A stretch of DNA of 64,000 bases from Elmis aenea. Taxonomy: Eukaryota; Arthropoda; Insecta; Coleoptera; Elmidae. The DNA lies in NCBI GenBank assembly GCA_947652605.1, contig OX393579.1:868001-932000 (forward strand), given 5' to 3'. Shown piece after piece: positions 48,580 through 60,730 of the stretch (the first letter of the stretch is position 1; each line of letters begins with the position of its first letter). Below the pieces are notes generated by a model. That model worked only from the letters and a program-made list of their open reading frames with translations. It did no database searches and was not told the origin of the DNA. Made by a program: the position numbers and the translations under genes.

Positions 48580-51500
48580 TTATGAGGTTGCTACAGCAGG
48601 CTTGTGGGCGCTGTATGCGAGGTCAGCACCGCCTTGTAAGTTCCTTCCCCATCCGCCGTGTTCATGGCCGCCGCCTCCACCACCTCCGAAAGAAGAGTGG
48701 TGGTGCTCATGTTCATGATGGGGATGAGCAACCACTTCATAGGTCACGTGTTTCTCTTGGCTGAAGAGTTTCTTGAGACCGATGACGACGGACAGAACCA
48801 GGGCGAGCTGCAAAATAAAATTGTTTAGTACTTCGCGTCTTATTGTTGTTCAAGTATCATACCTTGGCTACGAGAAGAGCTTTGCCGACGAGGAGGGCCA
48901 GACCTTTGATTGCAAGGGCTTTCAGTAAACCCATTTTAAGAGCTAATAAGGCCATAATGCCGCCCATTCCTCCCTTTTGCTTCTTACGGGCTTCTCCTTC
49001 GACACCAGTTGTAGGACGAAGGGATAGTCCGAAGTTCAAGGCGCCACTGTTATCGCTTCCTCCAGTAAGAACAACATCAGCTTCGTCAGACATCTGTTAA
49101 AATATTAATATGAATAACTTGTTTTCTTTTAATTAGGCATTTATTTTCTGGACACATTTTTTTCTATAAACTAATCAAATCGATTTTTTTTGAGAATTGT
49201 AATGTAAAGCTTTTAAAATCAAAAATTTGTTATTGTTAATCTTAAAAAAAACATCAACCTTAAAGTATTTAAAAAATATTGCTACAATGGTATTGCTAAT
49301 TCTATTAGCTTCAACGTTAAACGTGTCGTATTTAGTTTTTAATACAGAAAATCTTTGTAAAAACCGTTTATAGTTGCGTCTAAATAACACCATAACTCAT
49401 AAACTATTGACAATATCTACTCATAATATATTAACAAATATAAGCTGAGTTCATTATAGGCCTGTGGAACATCGTACATCATTATGGTGTCAATAATCGC
49501 CCAAGGCGACAGCTGAGCTCAAAATCTCTCCTATCAAACCCAACAAGAAAAAATGCAGTAACCGATATTAATCATTTAATTTTATTTAACGATGTATTCT
49601 TCGTGTGAGCACAATTTTTTGTAACTCAATCAGCAAACGGAACACTTAAATGAATTATTCATACGAGCTCTTAAACTTTCGAATGACACGTGCCTAAAGG
49701 ATAAAAAAATATTACAGTTCGGCATAATTTATAAGTGAGAAAGATGGAATTTATTTAAATGAAATCTTGTAGAGTACGGAATGCCATGAGGTCATGAATG
49801 TCTTGTCAAAATAACGACGTAAGCCGATGGCCCACATTTTAGCGAATTAACCTGAAATTTAAGACCAATCAAAGCTGTCAATTTTTTAATCTTTGTGCTG
49901 TTGGTCAAGTTCAAGGGTTAAGGATTTTTCATGCCAGGAGAATGTACAGTGTAGGTACACCTTATAGTTTTTATGTAAAATTTTAAGAAACCCATATTGC
50001 CTGTATTATTCTGGAATCGTAAAATTCTACTTATTTTCACGTACGAAGATATTTAAAAACTTCTTAATTGGAAGTATAATCGAAAATACTTTTCTCCTTA
50101 GAAAACGATTCCAAATATGGCATTAAAACCGTTAGCAAGTAGTTTAATGTTTAATTGTAAAATTAGCAAAGTGGGCCCCCAATTTGAAGCGAGAACAAAA
50201 GAAATACAACTAATAGCCCACTAAATTGTTCATAAATTTGCAACGAGCAATTCTTTGATCATTAAGGCAAACTGTGTCAAAATACTTTGTTAAGATGATT
50301 TATACTTTTGTATGAAAGTGAGTATTGTTGATCTACGCACTAGAAATTCTAAATACGCGCTTAAGTAACAGTACTTAATTTAAGTAGGTACCTAAAAAAC
50401 CATTAGCCTTAAAAATAATACTTCGGTAGATAAAAATTACGGTTAGGAAGTGAATGATATGTGTTTTTAGGTTATTTTAAACATCTGTTGCTTGATTTTA
50501 TTGGCTTAGATTGTTGTTAAATAAATCAAACCAGTTATTAACACGATCGAAATTAAAGGAAAATCGTTATCTCCTTGCCCAATTAAGTTTACGAACTGCT
50601 AGCGGATCATTTTTTATATATAATTTAAAAACAGACACACTAAACGTATTTTAATTGCTATATTTTCGAGAATCACCAAGTTTTACGCATCTTTACGTTA
50701 TTTTTTGAGCGGTTTCAAACATATTTCACGTCAGATACAAGCGACTGCAAATATTGAAGTTTCGGTAACATTTTGCATCACGTGGATCTAAAATAATTTC
50801 AGCTTTCTGAATTTTATATCAAAAGAACGCTGCTCATGTCCCATGGGCTTGTGTATTAAGCCTTTAAATTTGGTTTATAGTCTGGAGGGACCGTGTATAT
50901 GAGAGATAATTAATTTCTGCTGACATGTCAGACAAAAAAGGGCACTTTACTAAAAAATAATACTCTTGAGCCACTTTAGCATAAGCCAGCAAAAAATGTG
51001 TTGAATAAAGCACAGGGAAGCCTGGATAAATATGAGCTGGATTAATTGTTGTCGAGTGGCGTGATATAAGTGCAAAAAACATAACGAGATCGTAAACTTT
51101 TAATTTTAGAAATAAGTAAATATTGATTTAATTTTTAATTCGTTTCGCATTAGAAATTTCGATTGGTGGCGGACAAAATTTGAATGAGTGGTACTTAACC
51201 TAGTTTTTCCTTCACGTACCAAACGAATAAATACACGTAAAAGACTTTTCAGTCGTACGAATTCCACCGGTGAAAATTCTTGTTGTAGGTTACACATGTG
51301 CATACATCCTACAAGTGTCAGGTTTTAATAAATGTTATCAAAGAGCATCACGTCTTGCTCCTTACAAGGCCAAGGAGGTTAAACATCTATCAGGTATTGT
51401 AGCAGGTCAAGATTTGGCCTCAGTGAATGGCAGGACAAGAGAAATAAACTTACAGCTGCGATTTAAACTAGTTGAGTGCATAGGAAATGTAAAAGCTTTA

Positions 51501-54500
51501 AAGTTTAGTAACAAAAACTATCTAGCAATTATCCTGGGTGCTTCATCCACTAAGAGTCTTAATCGAATAAAATTATATTATCCTTTGCGTCTAAATTCAC
51601 TTCTAATAATTTTCCTTTTTGTAATTTGAACAGATATTTTACTTTTATTGGTTTAAAACGAGTAATTGCATCAAATTTGTTTGAATTTTTGACGTATGTA
51701 CTTTTTGTATAGAATGTGTTAAGGTGTATTTTTTCGGCATGCAAAATTTTAATCCAATTCTAATGCAAACAATTTTTAAAATGTTTATTTTGTATCGTGA
51801 GCAAATTTCAAGTCATATTTACCTTCCATTTGAGAGTTCTGGACTGCACAAAACTCCATACTTTGTCTCCTACGACCTGCATGAATTGTCCTTCCTCCGA
51901 CATGTCCTTAACATCGTCAAAGCTCCTGGCCTCTTCGGTTTGTACTTCTACGGTAGTTTTTTTGGTAATCTCGACATCTCCCAGCTCGATGGACGATTTC
52001 TTTAGCAGGCGGTTGAAATAGGTGACCAATTTCAACATCATACAAGAGCTGACGTCACGGCTGGTACATTTGGTGTTTAGCTTTTTCATCAACGCATCTT
52101 CGGCGCTCGTGAATTCGTTAACATGGACCTGAAACAGTGCATAGTTCCGTTAGTTAATCGGAAAATTGCATAAAAATGTGGGATTACAATCTTGCAAAAT
52201 TTTACTGCAACGAAAATTGCCATTATTTTCCTCAAATATTATCTCATAATTTTGGCATTCAAAACTTTGAATATTCGACGAAAATTCGGTCTTAATTATG
52301 TCTGTAATCATTATTTTTACCTCGCACACACAGTAATGTAATATCTTAGGTTCAATTATGAAGGGGCCAAATTTATATTTATGGTGCTGTATACAGCTTT
52401 AGTTTTTATAAATTATTGATTAATGGTATTTAGGGCAATCCTTTGCCGATTAAAGTTTTTATTTTTTAAGAATTTACGATTACTCAAGTACTTTAAACTT
52501 CCCATTAACCGTTGTAGAGTTTTCCTTACTTTAAACTTATAAATTTTACTACATCATAACCATGGTACATCATTCGTCGTTTTTTGATCATAAAACCTTT
52601 GTAAACAACCCATAAAGTAATTGTTTGCTAACCGATTATTATCTTAGTAGTTATAGCTGTGTTAATTTGCAGTAAATGCTGAAGTAATGTAGAAATAAAT
52701 AGCTATGCACCACTGTTCGCATGTAGCTCAAATAGATTTCATACAGCACAGGACGATAAATCTAATTTAAGTTTTGCAGTAAACTTTATGGGGTTTACGA
52801 TTCATAAATTTAATGGTGCAAACTTATTTGTTATATGCAATAATGTTCATGCGATGAAAGTATCTTTTAGAATTTTAAACGCTGTTATTAGTTTATTGTA
52901 CGTTAAAGTTTGTTATGCTTTTTTTTAATGATATATGAAATTAAGGAGTTAATAATTAAAGAAGGTTTATGGTTTTGTTATGATGCTCTGTAAAGTAAAT
53001 TTTGTTTTAAAATTTGCAATAGATTTTCTGTGTCTAGAAAAACCATTTCTATTTTGTGGAGTTCAAAAAACTTTATAATTTATTAATTTAAACTTTATTA
53101 TAACTCTTATGTTGAATTTTTAAGTTGGGAAATGTATATATTTCAACTATTATCAATAGAAACATTTAAGTTAAGTTACCAAAATATTATTGACTTTCTT
53201 AATCGAACAGTTTGCAAGTTATGACATTTGATACATCATTACATTTATGAAATAAATAATTGATGTACTAAATTTGTTGAGGCTCTGTTCGTTAATCAAA
53301 TAAAAATTACGACAACTTTTATTGTTAATACTTAAGGTAATTGGAAGCTCTTGTTATAAGTAATTATTTTTGGTCCAGAGAAAAAATAATTGTAGAGGTA
53401 TTTAAATCTTAATAATTATAATTAGAAATAAGTACAATATGTTCAATATTATTATATTCAAAAAAATATATACAAATTCGATTTATATCAAAAGTTGTAT
53501 TATTCCAAATTTTATTTTTATATTAAAATACATTGTAATTTGCGGAGATATGAGTCTTAAACAAAAAAAAAGTATATACCTAAAAGTTAACAAACTGAGC
53601 AAGTATCATATTAGTTCTCTTAAAACTTTTCTGACAAATATTTGCCTATTTTTGTTGAAGCTGCTATGTAAACTCTGTCGTTTTATGTATGTACAGCAAA
53701 TATTAATTTTTAAAACAAATGTTTCAATTGACGGTAGTCTCTACAAAGAAATCTGTTTGTTCTTTCATTCAAGTACAAGATTTTAAGACTTCCTTTAATA
53801 ATTTTATACAAACAGACAACTTTTAATAACAAGAATAAGTGTTGGAAGAAATTAATTTTAAATATTTAGCTTGGGTTTTCTTCACTTGTCAATGCATATC
53901 TGTCTCCAAAAATGTAAACTGTATAAATACAGTGATTATTTTACAGTACTAACAATACAGTTATCTTTTGCAAACTTTCATACATAATTTGCAAATCACA
54001 TTAGAGTTAAAGTTCTGTATTTTTTGTTGTTACTCATCCATAATTTACAACGTTTTTTAAAACTTTATTTGTTGTGTTGTGTTGAAGCACTCTCCTATAT
54101 TTACGCGAAAGTAATTTGATAAAGTGGCTCCTATATCATGAAGATTTATTCTTCGTATCGCATATAACGAGGTGTGTTATACAGTACAGTAAAAGCTAAA
54201 TAAAATATTCTGAAAACGCATGAACTATAATTTCGTTCGTGAAAAAAAAGGAAAAGCAAAAAAATGCAATTAAGTGTTTCTTTGGGAAATTGATCGACCG
54301 AAAACTTCCGGAAGAAGGTGTTATTTTATATAACGCTTCCTGTTTGGTGAGGTGGTGGTTTCCGTTCTCGTTAAGCGACTTTTATCAACAAAAAATTCTG
54401 TAAATTGGATCTTTACTCTCAGTCAAGGTAGCTTATAAATTTTATATTGAATAATATTGCTAATAATACATTAATGAAATTAGGTGCTTCTTCTAAAAAA

Positions 54501-55802
54501 ATATGTTATAATTTTATACTGCCTCCAACGTTTCAAAATAATATTGTGCACTTACGAAACAGTACTTAAATTTCTATTGTATTTTCGTAGAATTTCATTA
54601 AAAAGCAGAACTTTACTGTAATTTTAAATTTATCTTTTTGTAGTTAAAATTTATAAGTAAAATTAAAAGTTTATAGTTAAACTTCACTGAGCTTTAAGAT
54701 CCAAAGCCTAAGAAATTTTTCCAAATTTTTTCCAACCTAAATGTTTCCCTATATGACCATAAAAAACTTATTGATCAACAACCACAGCTAAGTACTGTAA
54801 GAGCTTTTAAAATGCTCAACATATAGCTTCAAGGGCAAGGTTCAATTATCTCAAATCGCGTCTGCAAGAACCGTTTAACTCGTCCCAGTTCCGTTAAATG
54901 CTTTAAATAAACCAGAAATGTACACTCCTCCGAGTTGCATCAAGGTTTATTACAAAATAAAACAGGTCTAGTTGCATAAATACAAAAAAACATTCTTCGC
55001 CTTGAACTTGATATTCTAAGCGGAAATTCATATGAATTTTACATACATATTTGTGTTAGCTGTGCTTGTTAATTAGATAATTAAACTTGCTAATGTGCAT
55101 TAAGTTTTAATTAACAGGTAACTATTAAAAGTGCTCCAACAAGTGTTAAACAGTACAGTTTACACTCAAGAAACAATACAGTAATGAATAAGGTATGGAT
55201 TTGTATATGAGGTAACAATCCAACTATAAGGTTACTTAATGTTAGTTAAAGAAATTTGAATGCGTGTGCTCGAGTTCAATTTTTCTTCGAAGTTTGAGTT
55301 AATAGAATTTCGGGGGAGAATAGCAAGAAATTTCATTAAAGCTTAAATTTATGTTTAGTTGTAAGCTGTGTTTCGGTTATCGCTAAAGAGAAGAGTAAAA
55401 TTAATCTGAAAGGACTTGAAGCAAGCTGTTATGAAGCCGTTATATCCCGGCATCAACCGGTTGTCCGAGTAGATAGATATACATCGAAATTATATCCGCA
55501 CAAAAAAAAGCTGATTTCGGAACGGTATAATTGACAATAAAACTATAACTCAGAGCTTATAATTTGGTACAAATTTTGGGAAAATTTTCGAAAAATTTTA
55601 AGTAATATTTATGGTATCTACTATAATGTCCAATTTAGAATTGCAAAATTGCAACTTATTTTCATTATAGCAATCATAAATTTTTGCAAAGTTGAACAAA
55701 AATCAAATTTATTCTTACCGAATTGTCATCGCTGACTGGTCCTGCAGATGTTAAAAGGATACAGCAGAATCCCAACAAAGCACAATACACTAGAGAGTTC
55801 AT
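48580..55802 (-). CDS. Osi6: Osiris family protein (DUF1676), Osi6-like, 4 exons, 282 aa
   Basis: The exons are 55719-55802, 51823-52128, 48863-49093 and 48580-48807. All are phase 0 with GTAAGA, GTAAAT and GTATGA donors and TTTCAG, ACAG and TTTTGCAG acceptors, giving 849 coding bases. Residues 1-20 are a signal peptide. The Osiris cysteine pair is C49 and C57 in KCTSRDVSSC, followed by MMLKLVTYFNRLLKKS. Residues 58-165 are the DUF1676 N-terminal part. EARKKQKGG (164-172) leads into the hydrophobic block (about 171-218, ending VVIGLKKLF). Then come KHVTYEVVAHPHH (226-238), a His/Gly-rich segment and GGADLAY (266-272), the AQxLAY-type motif with Q changed to A. The Osi6 assignment rests on remembered similarity of the CTS.D.S.CMMLKLVTY.NRLLKKS segment and on having Osi7 as its nearest typical relative in the window. 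Family membership is near certain, the ortholog number probable. Expected role: membrane or secreted factor of cuticle-forming epithelia. Confidence 0.9.
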
Positions 55803-55929
55803 CTTCACTGTTAATTTTTTTTAAAATAAAACTACAGTAAATTTGAAAATTTATAATTGAATATCTTCCGAAATGTTAAGTGATATGCTCAGACAATATC
55901 ACATGCCCGTTTGCGGTTACTAATGCGAA

Positions 55930-55962
55930 TGAAGATTCTCAAAGAAGTGCTATGATTTTATA
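55930..55962 (-). promoter_or_regulatory. Core promoter of the Osi6-like gene (TATA + Inr)
   Basis: TATAAAAT starts at 55962 on the minus strand and TTCATTC has its adenine at 55930, 32 bp downstream. The implied leader is about 128 bases, longer than in the other three genes. Confidence 0.6.
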
Positions 55963-57769
55963 TCTTCTGGATACGCCTTTTGCAATCTGTGTCGCATGGA
56001 CTAGTTTGTTGCGGGAATCAGGGTTACCGCTGAAGAACTCTTCGGATGATGGTGGTAGTGGGATCAAAATATCTCGCTAGATTGTCAAGATTGTGCGTAT
56101 GTAAGAGATGCAAGACGTGCCATTGGTCATAGACTTACAGACAGTGAAACTTTATGGCAATTTTTCTTGGTGGGGACTTTTAGACCGTGTTAATGGCACT
56201 TTAAAATAGGTTTGGCGTACAAACATGTATAATGGAATTTAGTATAAGTTGTTTATTTTTCATACATTAAGCTGGAAGAAATTAACGCCGTTAATTTAGC
56301 ATAAATAATGGTAAATGTGTCATATCCGGATTTTTTACTTCTTAAACTACTGCAGTGCCTTTGTCAATTTTTATTTATTTTGTGTACTTCAAAGTTTTAA
56401 ATTTTTCAAATTGTTGATCAGCCTAATTGCCACACATTACACTCAAGTATAAAAATGATGTAAATATCATAAAATATAAAAAAAAGAAAAAGATAAAAAC
56501 CATCATTGTCGTCTACTTAGTCTAACGAAGAGCACGTTTATTACATTTTTTTTTCAATAATAATGTATTTACTTTATGTTTGCACGAACATAGCTGTATT
56601 GATTTGTTTTGTAATTGTATAATAATTGTAAAAAACGTGGCCTAGATAAACAAATGATTTTCCTGTTGCTTTGTGTACATATTTGTAATTCAGTATTGTT
56701 GTACATACACGTTTGTAAATTAACTGTCTTTTGTTTGCTTCTGTTCTGACTATTTTGGGTACAAATCTTTTTAAGAATGGAGTTCCCATACTCTCATATG
56801 TATTTTGTCTTAGTTAAGCGAAAACATAAACATGAATATTTACTGAAATGGAATCCCATTCTTTAGCAGATAGTCTTTGAAGGTGATGATGTTTGAATGA
56901 ATATACTCATAGTAGCACTTTCGCTAAAAACCGTAAAGATTGGATGCTGACATTTCCAGTTTGGCGTTTATTCTTTTAATTTAATATGTCTAGCAGTATT
57001 TTTTTTTTATTTATTCGTTTTTGCGAATGCAGCACTGTTTGAAAAATTCAAATGTGTTCGTGTATGTAACGCTTGAAAACTTTTTTTAATTACACTTCCT
57101 TCATTTGCATGAAGGTCGCACCGTTATAGTTCCAAAAAGTAAGTGCAAATTTATTTAAACGTAAACTTCAATTTGCAGCAAATTTCTTGACGTTATAATT
57201 TTTGTACGGTGCTTGGTTGTACACAGTAAATTTATTTTTGCAAAAATTATTATTTAATGAATGATATTTTGATGCATTTTTCAAAAACACACGGACCATC
57301 ATATAAAAATAATACTACTACAAAAAACAGAATTTTTGCAATTAATAAATTGCTTTGTTTTTTTTTTTTCAATAATTAATGAATTATATTGCAGATAGTA
57401 ATAATCAAACCTAGTTTTCATTTTAATGAATGTTTGAAATATTGGAGTGACTCATATAAACATTAATTCCATATGAATATTAATAGATACGTTTTATAAA
57501 AATTACTTATCTCTTTTAGTTTTCATATTTTGTAGATATGTTAAAAACATTATATTTATAACATATGTTAAATGCATTTTTACCATAATTTTGAGCAAAA
57601 AGCGTAAAACCATTTTTTACAGCTTTTAAAAGTTTCAAGCGTATAATCTTTCATTTGTTTTGGCATGCATTTTACAGCTCTTAAAAACTTTTTAAAAAAT
57701 CCAACTAGATACATGCGAAAATTGCTTCAGATTTTTTTCCACATTAATTTGAACATATGTATTCGTTAG

Positions 57770-57960
57770 CGCCGCCAGCTAAAATCATTTGTACCTAACA
57801 AAATAATAAAAACACTTATATAAAAGCGATATAGGTGCACTGTTCGGCTTTTAATATTTTCATAATGAAACAACACGTATATGCAAAGCACCGGCAACCA
57901 GCAATAACTGCAGTAACTATGGAAACGCTAACCGGTATCATAGATTTTATTTTTTTTAAT
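57770..57960 (+). promoter_or_regulatory. Small G+C-raised patch with TATA-like box and X-box-like motif
   Basis: TATATAAAAG at 57817-57826 is followed by an ATG at 57865 opening a 33-codon frame (MKQHVYAKHRQPAITAV...) with no known relative. GTAACTATGGAAAC at 57913-57926 fits the RFX X-box pattern GTHNYYATRRNAAC. No initiator lies at the expected distance from the TATA-like box, so a promoter is uncertain. Confidence 0.25.
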
Positions 57961-58140
57961 TATTCCGAGTAAAAACGTACATACTCTGCTAAACTCACTC
58001 CATTTATTAAAGCCAATTTAATGAAAAAAACTTGTATTTTATACTAAAAATATGTCATAACAAGTACTAAAACTTAATGATAAAAATGTATTTGTAATAA
58101 AGTAGGATTAATTAAAAATCATTCATGTTAAAAACAAAAA

Positions 58141-58192
58141 ATCTCTTACAAAAATGCGAGACCAGTTTTGAGAATGTTCTTCCTTAATCAGT
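58141..58192 (+). repeat. Foldback repeat copy
   Basis: ATCTCTTACAAAAATGCGAG, then ACCAGTTTTGAGAATG, then TTAATCAGTAA is a good match to the family arm. Confidence 0.55.
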
Positions 58193-60600
58193 AAAAAATA
58201 AGTAAGATATACGAGACTGTAAAAACTCTCTCAGATGTTCGTTATCAAAAAGATTAATGATCTTTAATTAATCTGTTTTATATTTTATAAAACAATCACA
58301 CAAATAAATCAATTAGGTACTTATCGATGTAATAGTTCGTAGCATCCAGTGCATATTATTTGAGCTCAAAAAGTTTTAACAAACGTGTCCATAGATTAAT
58401 TTATTTTTAAATAACGCTAAAAAGGTTTTCCTTTAGCAGTAAGTAATAGTAAAATAAATAAATGTAAACGAAAACCATGAAATTCACATAGTCATGAGAA
58501 TTTTACGTTATAAAGCTGATTTCCCCAGAGTTGGACGTAAATTCTACCTCCACATAATTTCAGGATTAATTTATCAAAATTAAGCTAGAATTTTGAAGAA
58601 AATTTACTTTGGCACATCATTATTGTTCTTTATTTAAATTTATTACACCATCTTGCTTAATACGAGCTGTATCCGCTGAAACAACCACCGATCGAAAACA
58701 ATGAAAAAGAAGATCAGTCAAAATTTTCAGAAACAGACTGTCAAATTTTTAATAACGTTATGTTCTTGGATCCATTGCTTTCGTTGCAGTTAATTTGTAA
58801 ATCGTTATTAATTTTTGTGAACTGAATGTTGCATTGCTAAATTAATTTGCAAATTTTTGATAGCACAATCCTAAAAAGAACATAACTAGACATACATACA
58901 CTAGTTAGCAATGTGGAATTTATTAAAATCTTGATTTAATTTCTAAAGTAGTAAAGTACAATTAATTTAAGTATGAAAAATCGATTTATCTTAGCGAATA
59001 TCAATTCTATGTATTTCTTTTATTTCTGTTTGTTATCCTTACAATTTTATTTGGTAAGGAAACTTATTTGATGGTTAGTATTTTCAAGCTAGCGTGGTTC
59101 GAAGTTTAATTGTATTTGCGCCGTTTTTATAAGCTAATATTTTCTAAAACTATCTTCTACTGGATATCTACTGGGTATCTGATCATGAACAATAAAAATG
59201 TTAATAATATCTACCGGATGCTGAAACTATTACGGATATTGAAAGAAACGGTACAGGGGCGACTATCTCTTTGAACTTAAAATGCAATTGCAGTGCAGGC
59301 GTCGTTTTAAATTGGTACTTGCGAAACTTCAAATTCAGAAATAATGACGGATAATTGGCTATCAATAGGCGACAGTGGAAAAATGTGTCAGAATAGCTGC
59401 TTAGCCATCTTGAGACAATGGAGATACTTTGAAAGATTTTATACGGAACGGATGGATGCCCATTCAGCCGTTAACGGGTCTATTATTATCCACTTTGATT
59501 GATTTGTATGCATTGTTCAATGTCTTACATTTCAATGTAATGCAAAAAGTAATTTGCAAGCGCAGCTTCTAATTTTGTGCCAATTGTGATGTATGATTTT
59601 GGTAATGGCTCTTTCACTAGCAGCTCTAGAAGTGTTTTTGTGCTAATATTTTGAATACTGTTATCTCTCGGGGCTTTTTATTAGTTTATTTAAAACTATA
59701 TTTCAATGTCAAAACAATTTTTTTGTCTTATTTTGCTTACAAATCTGTTTTAAATTATATCTCAGAATTGTTGATTATCATTAATCAAACGTAGAGATTA
59801 GAACAAATGTTCAAATCAGATTTTGTCGATTTCAACGTGTCATCTAAAAAAGTCGTGAATATTTTTGGGCACAACAGATAGTTTAATCAAATTTGCCTGA
59901 CGAATTTAAGAATCTCTATTGCAAAAATGTGTGAATCAATTTCTTACTCAACTTTGCTTTTTTGTGATATTTTTTTGACTTTGTCTCCTGTAATTAGTTT
60001 GTTTAATTAACTTTAACAAAGCATTGAAGAGAAGTTTTTTGGCTCCCTATTTAAATAAGATCCAATATTAAATCAACTGCAATTGAATAAACAGATCAAA
60101 GCATTCAGGGCTGTCCTAAAACAATACTCAATGGGAATATATTTATTACAAGTTCTCTGTGAAAACAAGCAGAACAAAGGTCTGACTGTAGATAAAGGCT
60201 ATGAATCGATTGTCATACAAATACTAGACAATGCGCTCTTTCACTGTTATTATTTATGTATTAGTTGATATTTGTACAGAAAATTTGATGATTTTTGGTT
60301 TATTAAATACAGAAATTAAATTACTAGATTGGGTCTGAAAATGCCTTCACAAAAAGTGTATTTGTACTGTACAGAATTGAATTATTTTGAAAATAATTAG
60401 TGTGCCTGGGTTATTAAAATAGCTTACAAAAATTTCATTTGAAATGAACTAACAAAACATTATTTTTAATTTACATCAACTGCAAGAATTAATAAATGAT
60501 TATTTTACTTAATAGAAAAATAGGGTTTATTTTTAAATGATTTTAAGTGGTAGTGATTCATTTAATTTGTTAATTGTAAATTATTTATCTAATTTTCAAA

Positions 60601-60730
60601 AGAACCTCTTATAGAAATATTGGACTAGTTTTAAAACTTTTGTATCTCAATCAGTAGTAATCTTATTAAACTGCAACTGATAAAAAGACAAGGGTCTTGA
60701 AACAGGTTTAGCATTTCTATAAGTTTTTTA
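60601..60730. repeat. Foldback (MITE-like) repeat, fullest copy with both arms
   Basis: The left arm (60601-60660) contains CTTATAGAAATATTGGACTA then GTTTTAAAAC and TGTATCTCAATCAGT. The right arm (60671-60730) is its imperfect reverse complement: ACTGATAAAAAGAC, GGGTCTTGAAACAGGTTTAG, CATTTCTATAAG. The whole unit can fold into one hairpin of roughly 60-bp arms. It has no coding capacity. Ends and target duplication are too decayed to define. Confidence 0.65.

Noticed and set aside
48582..49100. Plus-strand frames opposite exons 3 and 4 of the Osi6-like gene
   Set aside because: Antisense shadows; the minus strand has correct splice sites, phase and family motifs.
51724..52021. Plus-strand frames opposite exon 2 of the Osi6-like gene
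   Set aside because: Antisense shadows of the Cys-pair exon.
53439..53786. 115-codon plus-strand frame in intron 1 of the Osi6-like gene
   Set aside because: Composition is almost wholly Ile/Lys/Phe/Leu/Ser as in AT-rich noncoding DNA; no domain or signal pattern.
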